Shown here: piece by piece, positions 1 through 25,357 of the stretch
Numbering within the stretch: position 1 is the first letter of the stretch
Layout: each line of letters starts with the position of its first letter
Assembly: GCA_021613535.1 (NCBI GenBank)
Contig: CP075496.1
Span: 2,170,001 to 2,234,000 of the forward strand
DNA length: 64,000 bases
Direction of reading: 5' to 3'
Source: Adineta vaga
Lineage: Eukaryota; Rotifera
Position numbers and translations under genes: made by a program
Notes under the pieces: model-generated
Seen by the model: the letters and a program-made list of their open reading frames with translations, nothing else
The model's database searches: none
What the model was told of the DNA's origin: nothing

Positions 1-14950
<14,950 letters not shown>

Positions 14951-14976
14951 TGCTTCAATCTAGAAAAAGAAATATT
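14951..14976 (-). promoter_or_regulatory. Splice acceptor just upstream of the dynein start codon
   Basis: On the minus strand a pyrimidine-rich run ends in TTTTTCTAG at 14960, and the ATG follows after only 9 nt. This is either the end of a 5' UTR intron or a spliced-leader trans-splice acceptor. Bdelloid rotifers are known to trans-splice a leader to many mRNAs, so trans-splicing is plausible, but no leader can be seen in genomic sequence. Confidence 0.5.
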
Positions 14977-15756
14977 TATGTGGTGTATGTGCTTCGTAAC
15001 GTATAAAATATATACTGATCGATCGACGAAAGTATCGCAAGCAAATAAAGAGAATGTGATGATTCATTCGATGAAAGATTTAAATTCTACTTAGAAATAT
15101 ATATAGATCTATATATGTATGTGTATAGACTTTGTTGTTCGATCAACTGAAGAAAAATAAATGCACCGAGGACGCTGACTGACGAATCGATGTCACAGCA
15201 GGCAGAAAAGAAAAACAAGAAAGAACGAAGAAAAATAAGAATTAGAAAATAGGTTTCTGTTTACATCTTCGTATGATATGAACCAAAAGAAAAATCATGC
15301 ATACGAGAGAATAAAATTTATGTGAAAATTGCTCATCGTTTTTTTTCTCGTTAGATACTTTTTTTATTTAATAAAATGATATTTTTCAAAGATATAATTA
15401 TCGCTATCAGATATCTTCATCATTCATTCTCTTTTTCTTATCAATAATAGGACTGGAGCAGAGAAGAGTCCAATGATAGAACGAATATGATGGTTGGTTG
15501 TTTAATAAAAATCAAGCGAAAAAATGTAGAGGAGGATAAAGAATATTTTCAATGAATAATAAGTTTTTTTTTCTTATCTTTCGTGATGACTAAAATCAAT
15601 TTAATATTTGTCATGAATGATATCTAGAAAACAAAACAAAGTTATTATTCTAACATCAACATTGCTTTGTTATAGGTTTTTGTATTTTTCTAACAAACAA
15701 AAGCACACTAACAGAAAACTGGTTTTGTTTTTTGATTCTAAAGAAACAATACTAGA
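14977..15756. other. Intergenic, no gene seen
   Basis: This 780-bp AT-rich stretch lies between the 5' end of the dynein gene and the 3' end of the RRM gene, both on the minus strand. It should contain the dynein promoter and the 3' UTR of the RRM gene. No convincing ORF, repeat or RNA gene was seen. Confidence 0.6.
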
Positions 15757-16098
15757 CTAGAGCTGTTCTTCCGATTGTTGATTGACATTCTCGGATTTTT
15801 TGATCGATGAAGTTTCATTTCGATTAGAAGAACGTCTTCTTGATGATGATGAAGAACCTTCTTCGACACGTAAACGTTGTCCTTCAAGAATATGTTGTGG
15901 TTGAGATATTGCTGCTTCGAATGCATCTCGTTTATTGAAATCTACATAGGCAAAACCACGACTTAAACCAGTTTCATTATTGTATAATACTGTTGCTCGT
16001 GTTACATAACCAAATTGAGAAAAATAAGTTCGTAGTTCATGCGAAGATACTGTCCAAGGTAAATTTCGAATGAATACTTTATAAAGTTGCTGAGCCAT
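15757..16098 (-). CDS. Small single-RRM protein, SLIRP-like
   Basis: A 113-residue single-exon protein. One RNA-recognition motif fills residues 6-80, with RNP2 (KVFIRNLP, residues 7-14) and RNP1 (RGFAYVDF, 47-54). A Ser/Arg-rich, then Gln/Glu-rich tail follows. Size and layout resemble SLIRP, the mitochondrial mRNA-stabilising partner of LRPPRC: the stretch from NLPWTVSS through the ETG loop and the IL(E)GQ region lines up with it. No clear mitochondrial presequence is visible, and other one-RRM proteins have the same plan, so the identity is a likely family call only. The ATG at 16098 is chosen because upstream codons in the frame are low-complexity and hydrophobic with no RRM content. Confidence 0.75.
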   Translation of the reverse strand: MAQQLYKVFIRNLPWTVSSHELRTYFSQFGYVTRATVLYNNETGLSRGFAYVDFNKRDAFEAAISQPQHILEGQRLRVEEGSSSSSRRRSSNRNETSSIKKSENVNQQSEEQL

Positions 16099-16747
16099 GT
16101 TCAAAAAAAAGAAACTCAATTGAGATTTAATCAAATTGAATATGAAGAAGAAGAAGATATATACTAAGGTTAGCAAGAGAAAAAAAGAAAACGAATGAAT
16201 AAGCAAGGATTAAATGAATGGACAAATGCACGAACGAATAGAAAGAAAGAATAAATCATGGAGAAGATGGTTGCTTAGTTGTCGAAGAGGAAAATGGTAC
16301 GAAGAACATTTTGATTGAGAAAAAGAAAAGAAATGCCAAAACATAAAAATGATTGTTGATCTATTTAATGGATGTACGTATTTGTGAAGCCTTAAGAAAA
16401 ACACATCAAGTTTTTCAATACAGACACTTTTCATACAAAAGAAGAGAACGACATATTTTTCTCTTTGAAAATAATTAACATCTGATTATCGAAAAACTTC
16501 ATAGTTTGTTTTTTTGCCTGAAAACGTACATGGTTGAAAACTGTTTTCATTATTTAACAAAGATATACAATGAAATTTTTGTTACTTTTATTTCAACCAA
16601 CATCATAAAAAGATTTTTGGTGAATTCATTCTTTCGTAGATGATATGACTTCAATTTAAAAGTTTTTATGAATTATCATCTGTACTTATACACTGTCGAA
16701 TGATTTCTCACCATTTTGAACATAGTTAACATGTTTTATTGTATTGT
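16099..16747. other. Divergent intergenic region
   Basis: About 650 bp lies between the RRM gene (minus) and the next gene (plus), so it probably holds two divergent promoters. It is AT-rich with purine runs. No ORF with coding character was found. Confidence 0.55.
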
Positions 16748-16757
16748 AGATCAAACT

Positions 16758-18158
16758 ATGGTAGAATATGCACTTGCTGGAGATGGTGCGGGTTTATTGA
16801 TTGATCGTGATTCTTATAGAAATCGTCGATGGCCAGAAGATGGATATATTGATAGTATTTATAAACATTGCGGCTGTACGGTAATACGAAAATGTCAATT
16901 ACATGATGATCATACGACACATCATTTTCTTGTTTCTGATCCGCTTTCTGATCCATCCGATGTGATCGCATATCGAACAGAGCAACAAGCCAATCGACCA
17001 GAAACGATGGGTAACTATATTCTCTATCAAGAATTACTTGATCGATATCCTCATTATGTTCTACGTGGTACATCCAAGTCCGGTGATACATTTTATCGAC
17101 AAAAAGGTTCACGTTGGGGTTATTTACCTTCCTATCGTGTTTGTTCAAATGAATTATATGATCAACAAAAGCAATGGACTCTAAAAGAACCAACAAATGC
17201 TACTTATTCCGCGCCATCAACAATACCAGAAAATCTTGCGATTGGAGATGAAATTTCATTTGGAAGAAATAATCAACGAAGTGCTTTTCCATCATTACCA
17301 TCGCGAAGAAATCCAACGAGTAATGAATCAGCTGTGAGATCTTTTCAACGCAGTAATTATTTCTATGATCAAGCTTTGTAATTGAAGATTAAATTGTTCT
17401 AACTACATTTTTTAAGATCTCTATCCTCTTTTTCCTATCTGCATGTATTCAATTCTTCCAATAACAAAAAAAACTTCATAATATTTTTAATGAAACTTTA
17501 TACTTTTTTTTCTAGATCATTGGTCATCATGACCGATATGAATATAAATGGTTTCTCACCTCCTCTTGTTGATAATCGTTTTGGTTTTCAAATACCAATG
17601 ATTTATCAACAAGTAAGTGAACCATCTTTTGATTGGAGCCGATATCGTCGTAATCATCTTCAATTTGAAAAAGCTGAAAGTTTACATGATAGTCATATAT
17701 ATGATCGTCATGGTAATTCAATGGCTACACCATCACAGAATCCTTCCTCATGTTTATGTATGTTTTGTCGAAAACATTTTACTGAAGATGATCGTCCACA
17801 AGGATTACCAACAAAAGAAGATTTAAAACAACTCTTTCCAATCAATGATTTTGTTCAATCAAAAAAAACTGTAACTTATCTTTCACGACCATCGAGTGCT
17901 CCTTTTCGACAATCAACATTCTCAATTGCTAATACATCTGCTCCACGATATATTCCATCACTCAAAAATCCATCTTCATTGAATAATTTTCAACAAAAAT
18001 CTACAATTACCAGTCAATTTGGTATGAGATTAGATGCTGAACCTAATCATGATCATTCACGATTGTTTGATTTACCACGTGAACGTGATGCCATCTTTCG
18101 TAGTTTAGATGATTATTTTCATATGACATTTCCGGGTCGTCCAACAATGATTTTATAA
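16758..18158 (+). CDS. Unrecognised protein, two-exon model of 420 residues
   Basis: The product is not recognised. The first ORF (ATG at 16758) runs to a TAA at 17379-17381. That stop is made by a possible donor (TT|GTAATT at 17378), and a strong acceptor (TTTTTTCTAG) ends at 17515. Splicing 16758-17377 to 17516-18158 keeps the reading frame exactly and gives 420 residues. The alternative is two tandem genes, 16758-17381 (207 aa) and 17529-18158 (209 aa), the second reached by trans-splicing. The protein is rich in Tyr, Arg, Asn and Pro with many short polar loops. It has no signal peptide and no membrane segment. The second half has a C-L-C-M-F-C cluster and proline/serine-rich linkers. An acceptor-like TTGTAG ends at 16749, 8 nt before the ATG. 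The general look recalls ciliary microtubule-associated proteins, but there is no specific match. Confidence 0.6.
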
Positions 18159-18552
18159 ACATAACTTATTCTTTTTCTTAGTATTGATTTCTACACGATT
18201 ATTATGAATATTTTTCGAATAAAACGGTTTTACTCATAAGTAAATATTTACCAATTGTCAGATCGATTTTTTCTGCGTAACCCTATTTTTTACGTCACAC
18301 ATGATGAAATTGATATCAATGCGTCATATTACACATTGATACAGACGTAATTATGAGTAATCGAATGTATTTGAGAAGAAACGTTGATGTTTTCTGCTTC
18401 TGTAAATGACTCATCTTGGTAAAAATCGTCATGCATATGAAATTTGACAATTAGTCAAGAAATTTTCAATATAAACCCAGTGAGTAGCAGTGTAGGAAGT
18501 GTCATTGAAAAAAGTCTGGTTCTACGACTAGCAAATTATTAAATATCAAACA
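18159..18552 (+). other. Intergenic, presumed promoter of the PLP-like gene
   Basis: Almost 400 bp follows the stop of the previous gene. An AATAAA at about 18219 could serve as that gene's polyadenylation signal. Nothing else is recognisable. Confidence 0.5.
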
Positions 18553-20322
18553 ATGGCTGAAGCTGAAGAAATTGATCGATTACCTATCGTAACAGAAGAT
18601 GCTGATACAATTGTTACAGAATTAAACAAGTTACTCGGACGAATTGAATCAAAACTACGTGGTAATTCAACACGGGAAAGTAGAGATCATATTTCTTTAT
18701 TTCAAGTGTTACTTGGCATGCGGAAATCAATAACATCGTTATGTGATGATCTAATAAAAGATCGAATGCCTGATCCTGCTACCGTAAATATTCTCTTGAC
18801 ATTTTACAAAAAAAAAACATCTCTTTTTCGATTTTTATAGACTGTGAGTCATATGTGGCGTATAATCGAAATGTATTCTGATTCGTCAGAAACTGTTATT
18901 GAAGGAACATATTTATTGGAACGGTTTTTTAAATTAAAAATACGTTCAACGATTAAACCACGAAATTATCTACAAACAATAAAAGATTATGTTCAATGGC
19001 AACATCATACAATTCAATGTTTTGTTGAACAATTTCATGAGAAACCAAGAGACAATAGACTTGCTGAAATTATACGTTTATGGGACTGGAATAATCGAGC
19101 AAACGAAGGAATGTTTTTTGGCGGAGCTGCTCGACCACTGCATGTTAAAATAGTAACGGACTTTTCAGCATTAATGAGTATCTATTATGATAGATTATGG
19201 CCCTTATATAAAGAAAATCGAGATAAATTACCTGCAGCACTTTATACTCTTTTGCATGAAGAAAGTGAAAAATATTGGCCTGATTATGAAATTTTTCCAT
19301 GCACTGCATCACAAACTATTATTGATAAATGTTTTCAATACTTCTATTTTCAAGATCGTCATAATACCTGGTTTATTAATAGCAGTGGATCAGATTATAT
19401 TCCATTTGTAAATTCGGCGCGTGAAATATTTGCAGAAAAATTTTGTGGAGCTAATATGAGTTCACCCGATCAACATAGAGAAGAATGGATTTTGAAAAAT
19501 CTCAAAAAACGTTGTTTAGATATTTATCGTAGCGACACTAATAATGTCGTTCAAACAATTATTATACTTTTAACGTCGAAAAATCGATTTGGTTATCGTA
19601 TTGATGTTGATTATATTCATTTAAGACTTAATGCGGAATTATCGAATCATGTTAAACTTATTACAATTGTGGATGGATGTCAAGATGGTGTAGCTCATAA
19701 AAATGTTGATCTTATAGTTTATACAAAACGATTCACAACTACAGGAGCTATGGCCGTAGTAAATAAAGAATTTCTATTAAAAAATCCAATGTTACGTAAC
19801 AAGTTAACAGCTGGGGTCAATTTTCCAATTAGTATCTTAGCGCAAATATATATTAATCTTAATATGATGAATACAGGACTGGTTTATGGTATCGAAGAAC
19901 TTGTTAATTCTTCTCGATGGGATACTTGCCAATGTTCAATACGAGATGAATTAGATTCTGCTATGAATGATTTATGCAGAGATCATTCAACTGCTATGGA
20001 ATATTCATTTACAGAAGATCCTTGTGGGACTATTTTGATATTAGTTCCTGCTCATAATAAACATGTGATGGTACCGAAATTATGGGCATTTCTAAAGAAA
20101 GAAGGTCATTCTTTAGATTGTTTTGCCATGGATAATCCTTATTTACAGAGTCAGAATGGAATAAATAGTGATGATATTCGAGAATTGATTGACCTTAAAT
20201 CTATTAATGCATTGAGACAGATAGAAGCACGTTCTAGTGACTATCTAGCATGGCCATTAGTACCATATTGGGTAACAGAACCGGATGACATTGTCATGGC
20301 CTTCAGCCATGATAACTCATGA
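18553..20322 (+). CDS. PLP-enzyme-fold-like protein, 3' end replaced by an LTR insertion
   Basis: Two exons (18553-18783 and 18841 onward) encode a 570-residue ORF as the sequence stands. The first 560 residues are native. The last ten are read from the inserted LTR and end at 20322. The family call is tentative. The stretch around residues 330-390 has the layout of fold-type I PLP enzymes such as class V aminotransferases and cysteine desulfurases: a hydrophobic strand, then VDGCQDG (D355), then LIVYTKR (K373) followed by small residues, so D355 and K373 would be the cofactor-binding Asp and Schiff-base Lys. Residues 1-200 are helical and charged with no recognised domain. No signal peptide or membrane segment is present. 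The start is the first ATG, in a good context (ACAATGGC). The bases after the insertion continue the same frame for 65 more codons. Confidence 0.6.
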
Positions 20323-20471
20323 GTCAAGGAATTCGTGAGTCATGTGTATATAGATCGGATGCTTTGAGTCATGTACATGTGATCACAGATAGTATATAAA
20401 AGCAGTATCTTCTACTTGTTTGTGTGTGTTCCATCTCATTCTCATCATGCAATAAACTCACTCCCCTCACA
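20292..20471 (+). repeat. 5' LTR of the TRIM element
   Basis: A 180-bp LTR starting TGTCATGG and ending CCTCACA. It has a TATA box (TATATAAA, 20393-20400) and an AATAAA signal (20451-20456), so promoter and polyadenylation signals are both present. Its first bases supply the last ten codons and stop of the truncated host ORF. Confidence 0.92.
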
Positions 20472-20495
20472 ATGGTGCACTGGCCGGTCTGCTGT
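20472..20495 (+). other. Candidate primer-binding site
   Basis: The sequence begins one base after LTR1 with TGGTGCACTGG, as expected for complementarity to the 3' CCA end of a tRNA. The tRNA species was not identified. Confidence 0.55.
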
Positions 20496-20984
20496 ACCAC
20501 TGAACAGCAGATCGCTTCTAACAACACAAAACACACCCGGTCAACACAGCTTATGTGTTCAAGATAACATTCCTGATCGAACTGATACTTCTCGACTACA
20601 CACAGGTTGTGGCAGCCTGTAGTCACTCATTTCCTCTCTTCTAATTATGGGTTCCTTATTTCATAACAACTCCTGTCAACCACTCAATTCGTTGCAACCT
20701 GTCTTATTCTTTTCCCCATCTTCATCAATGGTGTTTTTTTGGCCTTATCTTCCTTTTCATCACTCTGCAATTTTACATCGTTATTTTTTTGTGCTGTTTC
20801 TCTCATACATTCCGATTCATGATTTTATCTGGCGTTAATACCGTGTCATTTCTCTTCTGATGCTCAGTTCTGGACATAGTTTTCTTCACCTCTCTTTCCT
20901 GAAATGTTCTCTCATTGTTCCTTTTGTTGGTTTCCGATGTCCTTTTTTTCCCTCCTATGTCCAGCCGTGGCTTGAAGGGGGACG

Positions 20985-21164
20985 TGTCATGGCCTTCAGC
21001 CATGATAACTCATGAGTCAAGGAATTCGTGAGTCATGTGTATATAGATCGGATGCTTTGAGTCATGTACATGTGATCACAGATAGTATATAAAAGCAGTA
21101 TCTTCTACTTGTTTGTGTGTGTTCCATCTCATTCTCATCATGCAATAAACTCACTCCCCTCACA
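20985..21164 (+). repeat. 3' LTR of the TRIM element
   Basis: A 180-bp repeat identical to the 5' LTR. The polypurine tract at 20974-20982 lies just upstream. The second GACAT follows directly at 21165-21169. Confidence 0.92.
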
Positions 21165-21169
21165 GACAT

Positions 21170-21365
21170 CTCATTGGAAGAACTTCACAAATATTTTGAG
21201 ACATGCCGTAATTATCATTGTTGTTTACGTATTTCAATAGGTCGCTGTGGATATCCTGGAAAACTTAAACGTCTAATAAAATTGCTTGATAATATTTTTA
21301 CAAACAATAAGCTGAATGTACCACAGGAGAGTCTTGGCATGTATACATCGCAATGGCCATCATAA
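21170..21365 (+). pseudogene. Detached 3' end of the PLP-like gene
   Basis: If the LTR element and one copy of its 5-bp duplication are ignored, the frame of the upstream gene continues here without a stop for 65 codons to TAA at 21363-21365. Without the insertion the protein would have been about 625 residues. This small, cysteine-containing piece has no start of its own and is probably not translated now, unless the element is removed or the other haplotype lacks it. Confidence 0.8.
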
Positions 21366-21906
21366 AAATCAATAAACTGGGTCATGTATTAAATATTCTA
21401 CGCATCCGTCCGTCTATTTTTCTGATATTCATGAGAATGATCTGTTGCCATCATCTAATCCTATGTGTATCTCGAAGAGTCCAGTTGAATGGAATACGTC
21501 TCTGACATTGAACTTAGAGCGTATGAGGTTCAATCTCTCCTCCTCAATTCAAAAATCACACTGTTTATTTCTATTGTACTGGTGTTTATAAGTTACAAGC
21601 TGTACGTCTAAATGCACAATGTGTCTTATCAGAATGGAATGTGTATCTTTACGTTATATGGAACAAAAGGATATGCAAATCGTTCTGCTCTTTCGCTCCG
21701 CTATGCTTATGCTTGCTTTTCTCTAATTGTGCAACGTGGTAATTATAAGCTACATTGTCTCTTCAGGACTGACATGATCATAGGGTTTTAATTTCGCTAA
21801 TAAAAAAAAGTCCTATGTGTATCTACATTACTTTTTAAAAACGGAATCTCAAAAGGCATATTTATTTTAAATAAGTTTTAAAAACATATTTAATGTTCTT
21901 CTTTTT
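21366..21906. other. Intergenic, nothing recognised
   Basis: About 540 bp between the end of the PLP-like gene and the convergent PARP relic. A tRNA B-box-like GGTTCAATCTC occurs near 21538, but its stem does not pair, so no tRNA is called. Confidence 0.5.
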
Positions 21907-24470
21907 TTAATTGGCTTTATAAATAATCAAATACTCAGCATATGCTTGAGCATCATGATAAGTAACAAAAATATGTTGACCATCTGTAGTTGAATCATAT
22001 CCATCAGGACAAGTTTTCATCGAACTATTACCTTTCGTTGACTTACCAACTAGGACACGTACTACAAACATGCATCGTTTCCCTTTCGTATTTGGAGGAG
22101 CATATGTGTGACTATAAGATGCATTGGATGAAAAATACACACCGTTACCATAGGCCGTGCCTGTAAATGAAACAGTATCCAGATAATTAACAACCGAATA
22201 CAAGAGTAATTGTACGAACCGTTTACTCCAGAAAAATTTCGATCGAAACATTTTTTAATAATCGAATTTGCTGCAATTTCTGGACAACCATGATAGAGAA
22301 TTTTTTCTGTATTTTGGTGTAAACGTTTCTTAAAACCTTCGCTATGAGCGAAATATTGTAAATACCATTGTTCATTTTGTATTCGTTCAATTCGAACTAT
22401 TTTTGTATAGTTACCTTTAATCGTTTAATCAAATTGATTAATAATAGTCTTATATTCATTCGATGTTTGTGATACTTCGAAACGAATTTTATTTTCTTTA
22501 GATCCTACCCATGTGGTTGGTATTGAAGAAGTGGACAATATAGAAGTGACTCCTCAATAGAAATAATATCACATCGACTTTTCTTATCTTTTTATATTAT
22601 TCAGATACTATTTCTAGAAATATAACTATTGATGCGATTACGATCGTTATGATAGATCTGAACTTCGAACTACATTCTTAAACCTAATACTTCTTTTTAA
22701 AATATTTCGAATAGTCTGCATATTACGAAAGAAATATATTGCTCTCTCTCTCTACGTAACACTTCAAGTAATAAGAGAATATTCAGATCAATCAATCATA
22801 GAAGGATATGTGCTATCATTTCCTCTATAATTTTTAGTTACGATTTTCTTTTTTTAATACTTGTCGACAAAATTCATCATATAGACCTTGTTGACTGGCT
22901 TCAATGACAAACTTTACTGTCAGTGGATAATTTCGAAGAGTTAATTGATTTTTAATTTCTTTCACCATCGTTTTTACAACAACGTCAACGGAACAGCCAT
23001 GCTTTCCACATCCGATAGCTGGAAATGCGATTGAAGTGAATCTATATGATATGACGTGTACAATAACAGTCGATACTAAATCAATAAATGATAGTCGCAG
23101 TTGTGTTTCATCAGTAGTTGGTTTCCAATTGAGAAAAAAATTTTTTTACAAGATAAAGAACCTGGTATTGTTGAAATCAATACAGCATTAGGATCATTTT
23201 TCTGTTCATTCATATATTCAGTTCGAACTGCACTACCAGCTGCCCGAAAAATTCCTTCTAATAAGGCTGTTGATGATGAACTTCCAACAATAATATCTAC
23301 CTGAAACATATCTCAATGATATTATCAGTTTAGAAATAAGTTCAATGTTTACTGTTTGTTTTGTAATGTCACCTTTTTCAACAATGATATTACCTCGTCC
23401 AACTAGAACAGATGTTATATTCGCTGATTGAGAGACTATATGTGATTTTGCTGAAGCATGAATTTGTTGCTTAAACCCATCAAAGATATCAGTTCTATTC
23501 TGTTGAATAATAAATGAAACAGAAATTGGATGTGTCGGAATCTTTTGTCCATGGAAGAAAATAAACCATTTTCGAAGCTAATTGTTTGGTGGCAATAATC
23601 TCATCATTTACATTCTTTTTTTTCCTCAGTATTAAACGAAGTTTTTAGAGAGTCTCCAGCAACTTGAAAAATGTTCTCCAAGAGAAACTCTGATGTTGAA
23701 CATATTACAATAACATCACACTAAAATCACAAATACAATTCCTTTCTCATGAATATCTTTTAGATCTACTTACATTTTGCGTTGTAAAATCGCCTTTTAA
23801 AACCTCAATCGACGACACTGGACTTGTATTACCCAAAGAGGTCTGTGAATGAAATACAAGAACAGTATTTACAATTAACTATGAAGTCTTTTCTTAAATT
23901 TCTGAAAATAATTTATATGCAAAACTATTTCAAAAAATCGATACTCATTCGCATTACTTCATATAGATATTTGATTTATAAAAGATAAAACTAGAACTAG
24001 TGTACTTTCGTTTTTTCTTCTTAAATCTGAGGTATGCTGTGAATGACTTGTAAATGCATAGATAAGAACATGATGGTAGTATCGTTTAAGGGTCTTAAAT
24101 TCTGTTGGAAAAAATGGAGAGCAAACAAATGTATATCGTTTGTATGTTTAATAATGTATGAATAAATCGAAGCTACCACAAAACTAAAAACGTCGTATAA
24201 CAAGAGATCAGCTGCGGGTCCATATATATATATATCTAATCTAAGGATTATTAAGGCTTCTTATGTAAAAGTTAATATTCCATAAAATATATGAGTTTTG
24301 TGCATATACTTACAAAATCTTGAGCTGTTGTGATCTCATCAGTGTCACGTACATGAGAAGAAATTGATGAAATTATCGACAAGGATCCTAACAAACATCG
24401 ATGTGCACAATTATTTCCATTTTCAATGCTTCCATTTTTTAGAATACAACTTGATAGTACCCACTGTTAG
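21907..24470 (-). pseudogene. Broken macro-domain PARP gene (PARP14/15-like)
   Basis: Parts of a macro-PARP can be read on the minus strand. An N-terminal piece lies at about 24310-24470. Macro domain 1 is at about 23460-23840: its start GDFTTQN is present, but the part around the SIAFPAIG motif is missing. Macro domain 2 is at 22850-23440, with GDI, VDIIVGSS and FPAIGCGKHG visible. The PARP catalytic domain covers 21907-22560, with LYHG, YGNGVYFSS and an EYLI end. Intact family members read macro-domain ADP-ribose marks and transfer ADP-ribose. This copy is damaged: an in-frame TAA at 22425-22427 before the catalytic core, a one-base frameshift at an A7T7 run near 23140, a probable frameshift near 23635, and the macro 1 deletion. 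Introns are assumed at 22196-22140, 23310-23300 and elsewhere with fair splice sites. No full protein can be made. Confidence 0.8.
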
Positions 24471-25357
24471 ATTTTACTTTTTCTGGATACAACACGACAA
24501 TATTCTGGCAAGTTATTTTACTACTTTGAAATAACTCGAGTTTTCATTAATAATTTTGTTACAGAAGAATGATTTCTAACTACGTCAGGTAAACTAATAT
24601 AATGTTGCATTTTTTAAAATATATGATCAATATTTACATATTTAGATGAGTAATCTTCGGAAGAAGAGAAACTTTTCTTTCTATACAGACGAATTCGTCA
24701 ATAGTAACTGGCATTTATCAGACAAGATATTTCTTTATTTTCAAAAAAAACATGCATCGTTTTGATATATTTCTTTTCTTTATTGAAATACGCTTTAACT
24801 TTTCATGAAAGCTATGGTCCATAACCAAGAAAGGTTTTCATTCATTCACTCATTCGTTTCTAAATTCAGTATTGGTTCATTCGTAATATCCACTCGAACG
24901 AATCTAACGAACCTCCGCATGAATTTTCTGTTCATTAACAAGAATACAGAAGATTTAACTTAACCGACTAAAATTCTATTCTGTTCATCTGAACTTTTGA
25001 AATTTTTCAATTGATATTCATTTAGAATGAAATTCGATTGTATGTATGAGAACTATAACAATACAATCCATAAGATCAGTTAGAAAAGAGACGCGCGAAA
25101 ACATATCCTATGTTCTGTTTGTTTGTTTATGTTCAAAAATGAGACTAATTGCTGTTCGTTGTTTTCTTCTCTTAATTGAATACCTGGATTTTCATTGTAT
25201 TTCTTTTCTCTTCTATCCAAAGAGAAAATGAATAATATAAAAAAACACGTGTTAACCTTTCCATATATTCGTTTGAGTGCATTTCTTTATTATAGATATA
25301 GTTTGAAAAGAATTTCTTAGTCTACTGTTTAATCTCTGATTCTGAAAAATCAGAAAA
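24471..25357. other. Intergenic, no gene seen
   Basis: AT-rich spacer between the PARP relic and the next plus-strand gene, including its presumed promoter. No coding sequence with support was found. Confidence 0.55.

Larger units (their letters stand above)
20292..21164 (+). mobile_element. TRIM-type non-autonomous LTR retroelement, 873 bp
   Basis: Two 180-bp direct repeats, identical base for base by eye, flank 513 bp of internal DNA. Each LTR begins TG and ends CA. The element is bordered by a 5-bp target duplication, GACAT (20287-20291 and 21165-21169). A candidate primer-binding site starting TGGTGC follows LTR1, and a purine tract (GAAGGGGGA) ends 2 bp before LTR2. The interior has no gag, protease, reverse transcriptase or integrase, so it must depend on an autonomous relative. 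Identical LTRs imply a very recent insertion. Confidence 0.92.

Noticed and set aside
20369-21003. Short ORFs inside the TRIM element as possible gag or env
   Set aside because: They lack any retroelement motif, and two are antisense. The element is too short to encode a polyprotein.
21520-21560. Possible tRNA or SINE from a B-box-like GGTTCAATC
   Set aside because: The T-stem does not pair, and no A box or acceptor stem was found at the right distance.
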